Shown here: in pieces, positions 11,396-21,439 of the stretch
How positions within the stretch are numbered: the first letter of the stretch is position 1
Layout: each line of letters opens with the position of its first letter
Assembly: GCA_014058105.1 (NCBI GenBank)
Contig: JACGCM010001659.1
Location: 2,604,001-2,668,000, forward strand
From: Kingdonia uniflora
Taxonomy: Eukaryota > Streptophyta > Magnoliopsida > Ranunculales > Circaeasteraceae
DNA: 64,000 bases
Direction of reading: 5' to 3'
Notes under the pieces: generated by a model
The model's input: only the letters and a program-made list of their open reading frames with translations
Told to the model about the DNA's origin: nothing
Databases searched by the model: none
Translations under genes and position numbers: made by a program

Positions 11396-11650
11396 CTTAA
11401 CAGGCCTTGTACCCCACTTACATCTATAGTTGATAACTACATCCCATAAATTAAACTAATTTTTGCACATGTAAGTGTCATTTGGAGAAGAATTACACAA
11501 ACTCAAAACTTTATAACAGTTCCCTTAGCAGGCCTTGTACCCCACTGACATCTATAGTTGATAACTACATCCCACAAATTAAACTAATTTCTGCACATGC
11601 AAGTATCATTTGGAGAAGAATTACACAAACTCAAAACTCTATAACAGTTT
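11396..11650. repeat. Tandem duplication, 128-bp spacing, two copies
   Basis: The sequence from 'caggccttgtaccccact' at 11401 recurs at 11529 with few changes through 'ataacagtt'. It lies upstream of the transposase start, in the 5' leader or an intron. Confidence 0.85.
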
Positions 11651-12056
11651 TAAAAAATTATAATAATTACAACTAATTAAGAAACCCCTATAAAATTCAA
11701 TTAAGTGATCTTCTCCCACAATTGCACTTAGTCATGAGGGTTACAATACTCACAATAATTAAGAATTTTTTTTTATAGTTTTGGCGGTTACAGTATTCCC
11801 AAATATTGTCATATCATGTGATCTTCTCCTACAATTCCACTAAGTCAAAATGCATTAATCCATATTTAAAACCCATTTACTTTGCCAACTACCTCTCTTG
11901 AGAGTATCAATTATAGATCAGATGCCCACTACTATTAGAATTAACCCCTCCCAATCTGGAAGTTAAAAAAACACAGTCCCCCTTTGCATTATCTACACTA
12001 GACTTTTCATTATCCTCTATTTGTTTGTCTCCTTTCCCTCTTTCTCGACAGTTTAG

Positions 12057-12407
12057 ATGGATTCCCCCAAGAGTACACATTACATCACATCTGATGATGA
12101 AGAGTTATTTGATAATATAGGGTGGGAAGAAGACTCATAGTCAGAGATGAGTGAATCTGATGAGGATGAAATGGAAGAAGACCCCTATGATGACCTTGAT
12201 TTTGTAGAGTTTAAGTGTCCAGTATATGAGTTTGAGGAGGAAGAGGAAGAAGAAGAAGAAGAAGAAGAAGAAGAAGAAGAAGAAGAAGAAGAAGAAGAAG
12301 AAGAAGAAGAAGAAGATTGTTCTAATGATGATGGTGGAGATGGTGGCGGTGTTGGAGTGATGGGTGGAGATGGTGCTGATGGTGAAGACAAAGTGCTAGT
12401 GGTCTAG
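12057..12407 (+). pseudogene. Acidic Glu-rich protein, MULE cargo
   Basis: 117 codons from ATG at 12057 (MDSPKSTHYITSDDEELFDN) to TAG at 12407, with one internal TAG at 12138-12140. After the stop it continues MSESDEDEMEEDPYDDLDFV, then about 28 Glu residues from a (GAA)n run, then a Gly/Asp-rich tail. The composition suggests a disordered acidic protein such as a histone- or DNA-mimic-like or activation-type region, but no known family is recognised. The same type of ORF occurs at 300-545 in the partial MULE. It could be read as a non-coding microsatellite; the extended open frame on both sides argues for coding origin. Confidence 0.5.
12236..12316. repeat. (GAA)n microsatellite
   Basis: Nearly pure GAA/GAG triplets within the acidic ORF; likely unstable in length. 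Confidence 0.9.
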
Positions 12408-12898
12408 TTTTTTTTTTTTTTTTTCAATTAAGCAATGGCTTGTTTGTTTGTGTTAGGGTGAAACAATGTTTGTTCTCAGGTGTTTAGGGTGTAACAATAT
12501 TAGTAATTGGGTTATTTGAGCTTCTATTATATTGTTGTTTACAAACCCTAAATTCCCCAAAAAAATCCCAAATCAACAGCACATGAGAGAGAAGAAAAAT
12601 TAAGAAAACAAATAGTTACATACCATTTTCAAGTTGTTTTCCCCAATCTCTGTTGAGGGCTTTCTAGAGATGTTATTGTAGATCCCCTTAAATTCGTTTA
12701 AGATCTCATATTCGAGTTAGGATTTTATGGTTCTTCAGTGTTAACAGAGTTGGGAGGCATAGTCATTTTCTTTCTAGGATTCTTCATACTTGATTTTGTG
12801 AGAGAGTAAAAAAAAATTAGAGATTGGGAGAAAGATATATATGAGGGAAAGGCTGAGAGTAATGAGCGCCAAAAATACCCGCTTCTCTCGCTGATTTT

Positions 12899-13152
12899 GG
12901 TTGATTTTGGATCGTTGGATCTCTCTCATCCCAGCCGTTATTTGATTGCCACGTGTATTAATATTTTATTTTTTTAATTGATAAATCACGTGAAAATCAT
13001 ATGTTCTTCATGGGTATACTTATCTTTTGCGCAGTCAACAACAGTCAAACTGGGTCAAAACTTCAAAACCAGGATTATTTCTGAATATTTGGGAAACAGG
13101 GGGTCTTAAAGCTAATATAAGTGGAAACTCTGGGGGGTTTCTCAAATTATCC
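12899..13152 (-). repeat. MULE terminal inverted repeat, right
   Basis: Reverse complement of the left TIR, ending TTTCTCAAATTATCC just before the right 9-bp duplication TTTACAAAA. Confidence 0.9.
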
Positions 13153-13231
13153 TTTACAAAAATTGAGAGTGGGCGGGTAAAATATGTGGAAACAACGTAT
13201 CCGACGTGCGTGCGTGGAGACGACCATAATC

Positions 13232-14075
13232 TAGGGTTGTTCAAGGGTTGGATCTGCCCGGGTTTGGGCTTAGATCTGATCCGACCCGAAAAAGTTGGGT
13301 CTTCAGTTTCCAAACCTGAACCCAGACCGACCTGTTTCTAAAATAGATCCAGAAACATCGGGTTGGGCCGCATTTGCAATTCGATTTTACAAATACAAAT
13401 GGATTCTTCTCATTCTTCTCTCCTTAAGCCCTGTCTTTTCACCACTAAAAGATCTCCATCAACATCCTCTCTCGTAACCTTCGATTTCTCCTCCAAGAAT
13501 AACAAATTGTTTATTAGTTTCCCCACACCTTGCTTGCACGGTATCGTTAGGGCTTTGAGTCAATCCGGAGTTGTAATCAAAAAGTTTGAGGTTCAACACA
13601 TTGTAATGGGAGCTGGTGGTGGTAGTGGTTTGGTTATGGAGGAGGACCAGGAGGTGGTGGTGGTGATGGAGGCTATGGAGGTTGTAGTTATGTTGACAAG
13701 TTTGAGAGGCAGAAAACAAATTCCTTGTTGAGAAACTCACTCTCGCACGAATCATTGCTCTTGTTGTTGTTGGGTGACGAATTGACCAATAATGGAGGGA
13801 GGTTTCTAGAGAGAGAGGAGGAGGAGGGAATTGTAAATTTATAATAGAGAGAAGAGAAAGATTGTTGGCTTAGGGTTTGAGTAACAAAACATTTATTATA
13901 AAGCCGATCCAGTTCAGGTCTTGTTGGTTACCCGAACCCAATAACCGAAACCGATCCGAATATAACCGGGTTTCAATATCTGAACCCAAAACTGATTTGA
14001 CAATCTTCAAAATCTGACTAAACCGGCCGGTCTGGGTTGGTTTCACTGGTTAGTGGGTTTTGATGTACAGCCCTA
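13232..14075. mobile_element. hAT-type non-autonomous transposon with gene fragment
   Basis: Ends read TAGGGTTGTTCA (left) and, inverted, TAGGGCTGTACA (right), typical of plant hAT elements. Flanks CCATAATC (13224-13231) and CCACAACC (14076-14083) are 8-bp duplications differing at two C/T positions. Subterminal DNA is rich in 'acccgaaccc' and 'gatccgaccc' style motifs. It lacks a transposase and lies inside the LTR-like insert in the PPR gene. Confidence 0.8.
13399..13731 (+). pseudogene. Captured gene fragment with plastid-transit-like start and Gly-rich region
   Basis: ATG at 13399 opens MDSSHSSLLKPCLFTTKR, a Ser/Thr/Lys-rich and acid-poor stretch like a chloroplast transit peptide. From about 13640 the shifted frame reads GYGGGPGGGGGDGGYGG then YVDKFERQ, while the original frame is low-complexity Val/Glu, so a frameshift is likely. 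The layout (transit peptide, then Gly-rich segment) recalls RETICULATA-related plastid proteins, but the match is too short to claim. It lies wholly inside the hAT element, so it is best read as a transduplicated 5' exon. Confidence 0.45.
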
Positions 14076-14087
14076 CCACAACCTATA

Positions 14088-14612
14088 GATTTACTTGGCC
14101 GAGCTGGTTTCCTAAACAAAGCAATAGATTTGATAAAGAATATGCCTTTTAAACCCCATCCCCGCCATATTTGGAACTCTCTTGAGTACTTGTAGGATCC
14201 ACAAGAATTCAGATTTGACTGAATTTGCCTCTTAAAAGTTGTTTGATCTGAAGCCAACGTGTGCCACTAGCTATATATAATTAGCTTGATAATGTTTACG
14301 TGGCAACAAACAAATGGAACGATGTTGCTAGGGTTTGGCAATTGATGAAGGAAAATAAGGTGGTGAAGGCTTTGAGGTATAGTTAGATTGAGGTGAAAAA
14401 CATAGCTCACGAGTTTAGATCAGGAGATAGGGTTCATCTAGAGTTGCCCTCCATTAAAAAAAAACTTCATGAGTTAGACAAGAGGATGAGATTGGCAGGA
14501 TACGTACCAGATCATGATTGTGCATTGCATGACGTGGGCGAGGAACAAAAGGAAATCATGTTAATGAGGCATAGCAAAAGACTGGTAATTGCTTAGGGGT
14601 TGATCACTATGG
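14088..14612 (+). pseudogene. PPR-DYW gene, middle part (last PPR motifs, E/E+ and start of DYW)
   Basis: Resumes in the codons for LLGRAGFLNKAIDLIKNMPF, then a decayed stretch with stops, then NVYVATNKWNDVARVW and LMKENKVVKALRYS (E motif), followed by an open stretch at 14393-14593: EFRSGDRVHLELPSIKKKLH, RLAGYVPDHDCALHDVGEEQ and HSKRLVIA, the E+ and first DYW half. The DYW deaminase signature HSE appears as HSK, which would already remove the catalytic Glu. The reading reaches GLITM at the copia insertion (duplication TATGG, 14608-14612) and continues at 19869. Cytosine-to-uracil editing activity is therefore lost. Confidence 0.9.
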
Positions 14613-15276
14613 TGTTGAGCTGCGCCGTAGATGCCGAACTCCTATCGATTCAATTAGGGTATAAACAAGCTAATAGGAATACACAATCAACAACTAACAA
14701 CAAGGTTTTAAGGTGGTTCAGTAATTGCCTACATCCACGCACAATAGAGAGAGAGTTTATTCAAAGATCAAGGTTACAATCTTTACAAATAATTGAGATA
14801 TCTCTCTCAAGAATTCCTCCCACAAAAGATCTCCCCAAAGATGGCTTCTAAAAAACCTAACTCTCCCTTATATACTTAGGAAAACCAAATACAATCACTC
14901 GAATCTCGAGGCAAACAATGGGCTTCGAACAAATCTCACAAAACTAAACTCCGCATTGTCGTTCGAATGACTATGAATCTCGTTCGAACGACATCAAGCA
15001 ACTCAACACGATGGATCAGTTTTAGGCAAAAACCGATTGTCGTTTAAACAACTATCAGTCTCGTTCGAATGACTATCAGTCTTGTTCGAACAACATCAAA
15101 CAACTCAACACGCTAGATCAGTTCTCAGGCAAAAATTGATTATCGTTTGAACGACTATCAGTCTCGTTCGAATGACTTTGAGTCTCAAATACGCTAAGAC
15201 AAATTTAAGTCAAAAACCCAAGGCTCGTTTGAGCGGCTATGAAGCCCGTTCGAATGACCATGATAACAGCCCTACG
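14613..15276 (-). repeat. Copia 1 LTR (3' LTR)
   Basis: 664 bp starting TGTTGAG; the terminal CA appears as CG. It holds a TATA box on the minus strand (TATATAAG at 14868-14875) and several 20-21-bp degenerate repeats around GTTCGAAYGAC at about 14955-15262. Confidence 0.88.
14868..14875 (-). promoter_or_regulatory. LTR TATA box
   Basis: TATATAAG on the minus strand. The same box sits in both LTRs of copia 2 (20738-20745, 24849-24856) but is deleted from copia 1's other LTR. Confidence 0.6.
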
Positions 15277-15491
15277 ATTCTCCACCACGGGGAAGATTTC
15301 TTCAACCAAACGAACTAAAATCTGAGCCGAACATAGTCACCATCCAAGTGACCCAGAAACAACCCTCTCTCACTGAAAAATCAATCAATCTATATAAAGA
15401 ATTTGAGCCAAATCCAAACAATGATTGAACTTGATTCCTAAAACAACTTTCGTAAACATATCTGTTGGGTTATTATTGGTGCGAATCTTCT

Positions 15492-18475
15492 TCAATCGAA
15501 TCTCACCTCTTCAGGGACCTCTTTGACAAAGTGATAACACACATCAATATGCTTCGTGCGTTGATAATGAACTTGATCTTTTACCAAGAAGATAGCGTTC
15601 TGACTATCACAAAGTACACCTAGATACTCCATCTTGATGCCTAAATCACGCAAAAGACCCTTCGTCCAAATAAACTTTTTAATCGCTTCAGTCGCTGTCA
15701 TATACTTTACTTTAGTAGTAGATAATGCCACCGTTGACTGTAGCGTAGATCTCCAACTAACCGGTCCTCTACCTAATGTAAATACATACCCGGTAGTAGA
15801 CCGCCGTTTATCCAAATTACCTATATAGTCAGAATCCACATAACCAACACAAAAATGATCAATTGAATCATGTTTACAAAATTCCAAACCAATATCTACA
15901 CTACCTTTGATATACCGTAAAATCTATTTCACAGCTTATCAATAATCTCTACCTGGATCATGCATGTATCGACTAACCATACCAACCGCCTGTGAAATAT
16001 CTGGTTGAGTACATACCATAGCATACATCAAGCTACCAACAGCGCTAGCATAAGGAAATTGACTCATATAATCACATTCATCATCGGTGTTTGGAGACAT
16101 AGAAGTCTTAAGCTTAAAATGAAGAGCAAGGGGTGTACTTACAAATTTTGTATTCCCATCAATACCAAATCTGTGAAGTACCTTCCTCATGTACATTGTC
16201 TGATAGAGACATACCATTCCCTTCTTTCTATCTCTATGAATCTCTATACCAAGAATCTTTTTTATATCACCAAGATTCTTCATTTTAAATTCTTTGCCCA
16301 TTTTCTTTTTCAACTTGTCAATCTCATTTTTGTGCTTATACGCAATAAGCATGTCATCTACATACAAAAGCAAGTAAATAAAGGACCTATTACGAATCTT
16401 GTATAAGTAGACACAGTGGTCATAATGACTCCGCTTGTACTTCTGCCCAATCATAAACTGATCAAACCGTTTGTACAATTGCCTTAGAGACTACTTCAAA
16501 TCGTACAATGATCTTTTCAGCTTACACACATAACCTTCTTTCCCCACAACTTTAAACCCACTCAGCTGAGTCATATAAATCTTTTCTTTCAAATTCCCAT
16601 GTAAAAATGTCTTCTTAACATCGTATTATTGTAACTCCAAATTAAATTGCGTTACCAAGGCCAATAGGATACGAATGGAAGAGTATTTCACCACCGGAGA
16701 AAAAACTTCATTATAATCAATCCCCTCCCTTTGAGCATAGCCTTTGGCTACGAGTCTTGCCTTAAAACGTATACCATCATCAAGAGATCCCTGTTTCTTT
16801 GTGTAGACCCATTTGCAACCAATCGCATTCTTTCCCTTAGGCAACTTCGAAAGTTCCCAAGTTTACTCTTGAAAAGAGAATACATCTCTTCCTTCATCGC
16901 TCCCTCCCAATGTTTAACCTCGGAACTATAAATAGCTCCCTTATAGGTAAAAGGAACATCCTCTTCAAGGACCAATAGTTCATAGGCTATCATGGCCTTT
17001 GCCCTTGGAAGCACCATGTCCTTTATAAGCCAACTCGGCTTACTTACAAATGTTCCACCTTCCTTTGTGTCTTCAACATTTGGAATATGAAAAAGTGGCA
17101 CATCACCCATTATCACAACGGTAGATAACGCCCCCTTTAGTACAAAACACTCTGTCCAATGTGAAGACGCATTAATCTCTACCCGCTGCAATACCTCATT
17201 TGTTGTCTTCTCTGTGTGCTCAGAGACATGTGGTTTCATCATAGAAGCCTCATCAAAAGTGACATCTATGCTCAGAATGATCTTCTGGACTCTTGTATCC
17301 CAATAACTTGTAGCCTTTTACACCCTTCTTCTTACCCAGAAAAATGGCCTTCCTTGCACGTGGGTCCAACTTGCCATCTTAGACATAATAGTATGCCGGA
17401 CACCCAAAAATATGAAAAACATCATAATCTGTAGCAGGTTCTCCCGACCAAGCTTCTATTGGTGTCTTACCTTAAATTACAGCTGAAGGTAACCTATTAA
17501 CGAGGTAGCATGCATATGTCAAAGCCTCAGCCCAAAATGCCCCAATTTAGAATTGGACAGCATACACCGTACCTTCTCTAGCAAAGTATGGTTCATGCGC
17601 CCAACTACCCCAATTTGTAGCAGTGTCTCTCTAATGGTGAAGTATCGAACGATCCCCTCATCCTGACATACTTGCAAGAATGGATCACTAGTGTACTCCC
17701 CATTATTATCTGAACGGAGTAACTTGATCTTTCTGCCAGTCTGAGTCTTTATCAACTACTTCCACATCATGAAAAAATTTAGGACTTCATCCTTCTTCCT
17801 TATGGTATATACCCATTCACACCTAGAAAAGTTATCAACAAAAGACACAAATTAATGTTTCCCCCCAAGTGATGCATTCCTGGAGGGTCCCCAAACATCA
17901 TAGTGAACATAATCAAGGGTTCTACGAGTATGGTGGATAGTAGTGCCAAACTTTTCCCTTGTCTGTTTGCCCAAAACACAATGTCCACAAAATTCTAATT
18001 TGCACACCTTAGCACCTTTTAATAGCCCTTGGTTCGCGAAAACTCTCAAGAACTTTTCTCCCGCATGCGTTAAACTCATACGCCATAGCCGAGTGGTAGC
18101 AACCTCACCAAGAACAGTTGTACCATCCAAGTAGTATAAGTTGTTACTTCTTCTTTGACCCTTCAATATAACCATGGCTCCCTTAAGAACCTTCTTCATG
18201 CCATTCTCAGACACAACCTTGTAGCCTTTCGCTTCAAGTAAACCCATTGAGATAATGTTCTTCTTCATCGTCGAAATATACATAACCTCCTCAATCTCTT
18301 TAACCAACCCATTGTGCAACTTTAGACGAATGGTACCTATCCCCATGATGCGACAAGAATCATCATTTTCGATCAACACCGCTTCACCTTCTAGATTTTT
18401 TAAGCTAGAAAAACAACCCCTTTCGGGACAAAAGTGATGAGTAGCACTCGAATCCAAAATCCATTATTTTAAATC
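15492..18475 (-). pseudogene. Copia 1 pol polyprotein (PR, INT, RT, RNase H)
   Basis: From high to low coordinates: protease remnant LDSSATHHFCP (family motif DSG, here DSS) near 18455; GAG-pre-integrase zinc region with CKLEFCGHC near 18000, where the expected LWH is LWR; integrase to about 17520 (YDVWGPSRN, LRSDNNGEYTSDPF); linker at 16748-17242; RT start [14 protein letters not shown] near 16830; RT core with intact YVDDM near 16360; RNase H at 15492-15887 with VGYVDSDYIG and SRKEAEY-type region altered. Breaks at about 16490-16620, 17450-17520 and 17755 are stops or frameshifts. It once copied and integrated the element. Confidence 0.88.
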
Positions 18476-18552
18476 AACAACACATGTACTTAATAATATA
18501 GTTAATGAAAAGTCAAAATCATTACCTCCAGTTGCCGTATCTTGAGCCACAT

Positions 18553-19400
18553 TTATCGAAGAGCCCAATTTTCCCCCTTTTTTTTCTTAATAAGTGCGGG
18601 ACATTCATTTTTCCAATGACCTGTTTCTTTACAAATTGCGCATTGGTCTTTTCCCAAGTTATTACTATTCCCACCGCGACCTATCGATTTCGATCGAGAG
18701 TTGTTACCAACCATCTTCCTTTTGTTCAAAGACCTTCCTCTAACCGTTAATACCTTGGATGTCAACTTATCGGCCTCATGCTATTCCTTCCTCCGGTACT
18801 TAAGGTTTATAACTGCCATAGTCACATCCGAGTATTACAATGAACTCTTCCCGTACGATATCGTCGTAATAAAATATTCAAATTCTTAGGGAAGTGAGTT
18901 CAAGAACAAAAGTGTCGTGTCTTCATTGCCAACAATCTCCTCTAGATTCTCCAAGTCGGCTAAAAACTTGGTGAAATCATTCAAGTGGACCGACATAGAA
19001 ATTCCTTGTCTCATTGTGAAGCGGTAAAACTTTATCTTTAAATGGAGTCAATTTTAGATACTTTTCATCAAATACTTCTCCTCTAGAATCCTCCAAAACA
19101 AAATTTTCGAGGTTTGGTTCATTACAAGGTATTTTATATCTTGAGTAAGACATGACATGAGCAAATTTGACCATAAGCCATCTTGTTCATCTTCTTCCAA
19201 ATACTCTCCACAATATCGTCTGGTTTGTCCTCCAATACCTCATCTAAGTCTTGTTGGTATCAATAACCTCGCATCGCCACATGCCAAAGTTATTGGTGCT
19301 ATTGAATTTCTCAACTTCTATCTTTGCATTGTTAAACATCACTGTTGCATTCCGTTTAGGCGCCGAGGAACTAGGTTCATCCTTTTAACATGATTCCCCC
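18553..19400 (-). pseudogene. Copia 1 gag
   Basis: The start region reads KIEVEKFNSTNNFGMWRCEV (near 19330), typical of copia gag, and ends with a zinc knuckle CAICKETGHWKNEC at about 18640. Several frameshifts lie between. Gag would form the particle and package the RNA. Confidence 0.8.
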
Positions 19401-19494
19401 AATTTTTATACACTAACAAAAATTGTAAAGCCAAATGAAATTGAGATAAGTCGGCGTTACCTAAATTTCGTGCACCACAGAGGAACCAACCTCA

Positions 19495-19505
19495 CTCTGA
19501 TACCA
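19495..19505 (-). other. Primer-binding site, copia 1 (tRNA-iMet)
   Basis: TGGTATCAGAG on the minus strand, two bases from the 5' LTR end. Confidence 0.85.
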
Positions 19506-19507
19506 AT

Positions 19508-19868
19508 TGTTGAGTCGCTCCGCGGAAGACAAACTCTTATTGATTCGATTAGGGTACAAATAGGCAAATGGGAATACACAATTAACAACCAACAACAAGG
19601 TTTTAAGGTGGTTCAATAATTACCTATATCCACATACAATAGAAAGAGTTTATTCCAAGACCAAGGTTATAATCTTTACAAATAATTGAGGTTTCTCTCT
19701 TAAGTATTCCTCCCACAAAAGATCTCTTCAAAGGTGGCTTCTAAAAAGCCTAACTTGTTCGAATGACAATCAGTCTCCAAATACGCTGAGGCAGATTTAA
19801 ACCAAAAACCCGAGGCTCGTTCTAACAACTATGAAGCCCATTCGAATGACCATGACAGCAGCCCCACA
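19508..19868 (-). repeat. Copia 1 LTR (5' LTR, internally deleted)
   Basis: 361 bp from TGTTGAG to CCACA. Compared with the 664-bp partner it lacks about 300 bp between 'agcctaact' and 'gttcgaatgac', which removes the TATA box and most of the TTCGAA repeats. Confidence 0.88.
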
Positions 19869-20025
19869 TATGGCCCCTAGGACTCGAAAGCTTAGAAATT
19901 ATAGGGACCACCATAATGCCATCAAATATATATCAAAGATCAAGGGAAGGGGAGTTGTTGTAAGAGATACTACAGGATTCCATTATTTATGGAATGGTAC
20001 TGCTTCATGCGGAGATTAGTGGTGA
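19869..20025 (+). pseudogene. PPR-DYW gene, C-terminal end
   Basis: After the right TATGG the frame continues APRTRKL, then HHNAIKYISKIKG (family pattern CGDCHNAIKYIS, where the Cys residues that hold zinc are replaced), VVVRDTTGFHYLWNGT and SCGD. The final DYW is GAT-TAG-TGG-TGA: the Tyr codon became a stop and the Trp plus true stop remain. Joined to 14612 it gives an unbroken GLITM-APRT reading, confirming that the copia element split a single gene. Confidence 0.9.
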
Positions 20026-20467
20026 ACAACTTTTATTGGAGGAGTTTCTTGTGGAACCTTGAAAAAATAGCAAAACTAGTGAGGTACCATGAAATAAAAA
20101 TAAATAATTTTAGGTAGCCATGATGTTTGATATATATGGGAAGAGATCGCGTGGAATGAGAGATACGAGTTCTTTATTTAACATAAATGGTAATGAAGAA
20201 TAAAATCATGGATGAGGGATAATTAAACTGTCAATTAAACATGGGATGTTCTGCGGGACACCATCATGCTAATAATGGGAGTTGTTTACTTTAAAATAGC
20301 GTAACTATGGAGGTGGGGTAATCTTTGTCACTCTGAAGACGCAAAAGGTTTGCTTCGCATTCTCTTTGTACCCCTATATTTTTGGTTTCTCGCTACCGCA
20401 TCTTGAAGAGGTCTTCTCTAACAATCTCTATTCATTAATGAAATAGATAGATAGAACTGAGCTGCAA
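20026..20467. other. 3' flank of PPR pseudogene
   Basis: AT-rich sequence without a recognised gene; probably former 3' UTR and intergenic DNA. Confidence 0.6.
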
Positions 20468-20472
20468 TAAAC

Positions 20473-20993
20473 TGTTGAGTCGCAAGCCACGAAAGCCGAA
20501 CTCCAACCCGATTTGGTTAGTAATAAACAAGCAACAAACACCCTAAAGGGAATACACAACAACAATTAAACATAAGGTTTAAGGTGGTTCGGAAATTGCC
20601 TACATCCACACGCAATAGAGAGAAAGTTTATTCAAAATCCAAGGTTACAATCTCACAAATCAATTAGAGGTTTATCTCTCAAGAAATTCTCTCCTAATAA
20701 TCTCCCCAAGGGTGGCTCATAAAAAACTGAACTCTCCCTTATATACTTGGGAGAGACAAATACAATCATTCAGAACTCGAGGAAAATAAGGTAGGCTTCA
20801 ATCCAATCTGAAAAATTAAGTTTTATCGATGTCTGTTCGAACAGACCTTTTCTATTCGAACAAAACCCAAGGTTTATTTGAAGAATAAAAGTTTTGAGTG
20901 AATTGTTCGAATATAACATTTTTTGTTCTAACAAACCAAGTTTTATTCGAACGAGATTATTCTCGTTCGAACGACTATGACAACATCCCCACA
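20473..20993 (-). repeat. Copia 2 LTR (3' LTR)
   Basis: 521 bp, TGTTGAG...CCCACA, with a minus-strand TATA box at 20738-20745 and GTTCGAAC-type repeats near 20835-20975. Confidence 0.9.
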
Positions 20994-21084
20994 ATTTCTG
21001 CCTCGGTGAAGATTTTCCCAAAACTGAGCAGAACATAACCACCATCCAAACGAACTGAAAACAAACCCTCTCTCACCAAATGTC

Positions 21085-21370
21085 TCTAAGGACCCAAGCA
21101 AGCAAATGTCTCAAGAAACCCAATCAAACCAATACCCCAAAAGACCAAAATCGGCCAAATCGAACCAAGCGTCCCGAAGGACCAAAACCAATCAAACATC
21201 CCAAAGGACCAGATTGAATCAAGCATCCCAGAAGGACCCAATCAAACCAAACGTCCCAAAGGACTAAACCAACCAAATGTCCCAAGGAAACAAAATGAGC
21301 CAAGCATCCCAAATGACCACATCTAAACCAAACGAGTGTCCTAAGGAACCAAAATCGACTACACCAAATC
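21085..21370. repeat. Degenerate ~25-30-bp tandem repeats in copia 2
   Basis: Around ten diverged units built on 'aggaccaaaaccaatcaaac' and 'atcccaa', between the RT remnant and the 3' LTR. No such array is seen at the same place in copia 1. Confidence 0.7.
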
Positions 21371-21439
21371 AATGGTTGCATATGTACCGTGGATCAAGTT
21401 GCCCGTAGTTCTCAACAATCTGCGTGAGGGGTCAAATCA

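Larger units (their letters stand above)
6625..13152. mobile_element. Mutator-like transposon (MULE) with GRF and acidic cargo genes
   Basis: A 6.5-kb element bounded by long terminal inverted repeats (6625-6884 and 12899-13152) starting GAGATCATTTGAGAAA and GGATAATTTGAGAAA. Inside are a plus-strand CCHC/GRF gene (6987-7644), a minus-strand mudrA-like transposase (8172-11330) and a plus-strand acidic ORF (12057-12407). Flanking near-identical 9-mers fit Mutator target duplications. The transposase has stops, so this copy is probably not autonomous now. It sits inside the LTR-like insert within the PPR gene. Confidence 0.85.
6350..14087. mobile_element. LTR-like insert in PPR gene, host of MULE and hAT insertions
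   Basis: GATTT at 6345-6349 is repeated at 14088-14092. Joining across it gives gtt-gat-tta-ctt-ggc, i.e. the conserved PPR string CMVDLLGRAG, so everything between is an insertion. With the MULE and hAT elements subtracted, about 350 bp remains (6350-6624, 13162-13231 and 14084-14087), starting TG and ending TA. A 5-bp duplication and this size suggest a solo LTR whose terminal CA has changed to TA. No internal coding sequence is left. The identification as an LTR is inference; the insertion itself is directly supported. Confidence 0.6.
14613..19868 (-). mobile_element. Ty1/copia retrotransposon 1, inserted in DYW domain
   Basis: Flanked by perfect TATGG duplications (14608-14612, 19869-19873). 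LTRs at 14613-15276 (3', since it is minus-strand) and 19508-19868 (5'). The primer site matching initiator tRNA-Met (TGGTATCAGAG, minus) is next to the 5' LTR. Order on the minus strand is gag, protease, integrase, RT, RNase H, which defines copia; RT and RNase H wording looks Tork/Tnt1-like. Many stops and a shortened 5' LTR show it is dead. Confidence 0.92.

Noticed and set aside
12185..12391. Ser-rich minus-strand ORF
   Set aside because: Antisense of the (GAA)n run; poly-Ser comes from TCT codons of the microsatellite.
14955..15262. CRISPR-like spaced repeats in the copia LTR
   Set aside because: Repeats are degenerate, spacers are short and irregular, and they lie inside a plant LTR; not a CRISPR array.
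21124..21381. 85-codon minus-strand ORF with repeated FG/LV words
   Set aside because: Translation of the copia 2 tandem repeats; no independent support.
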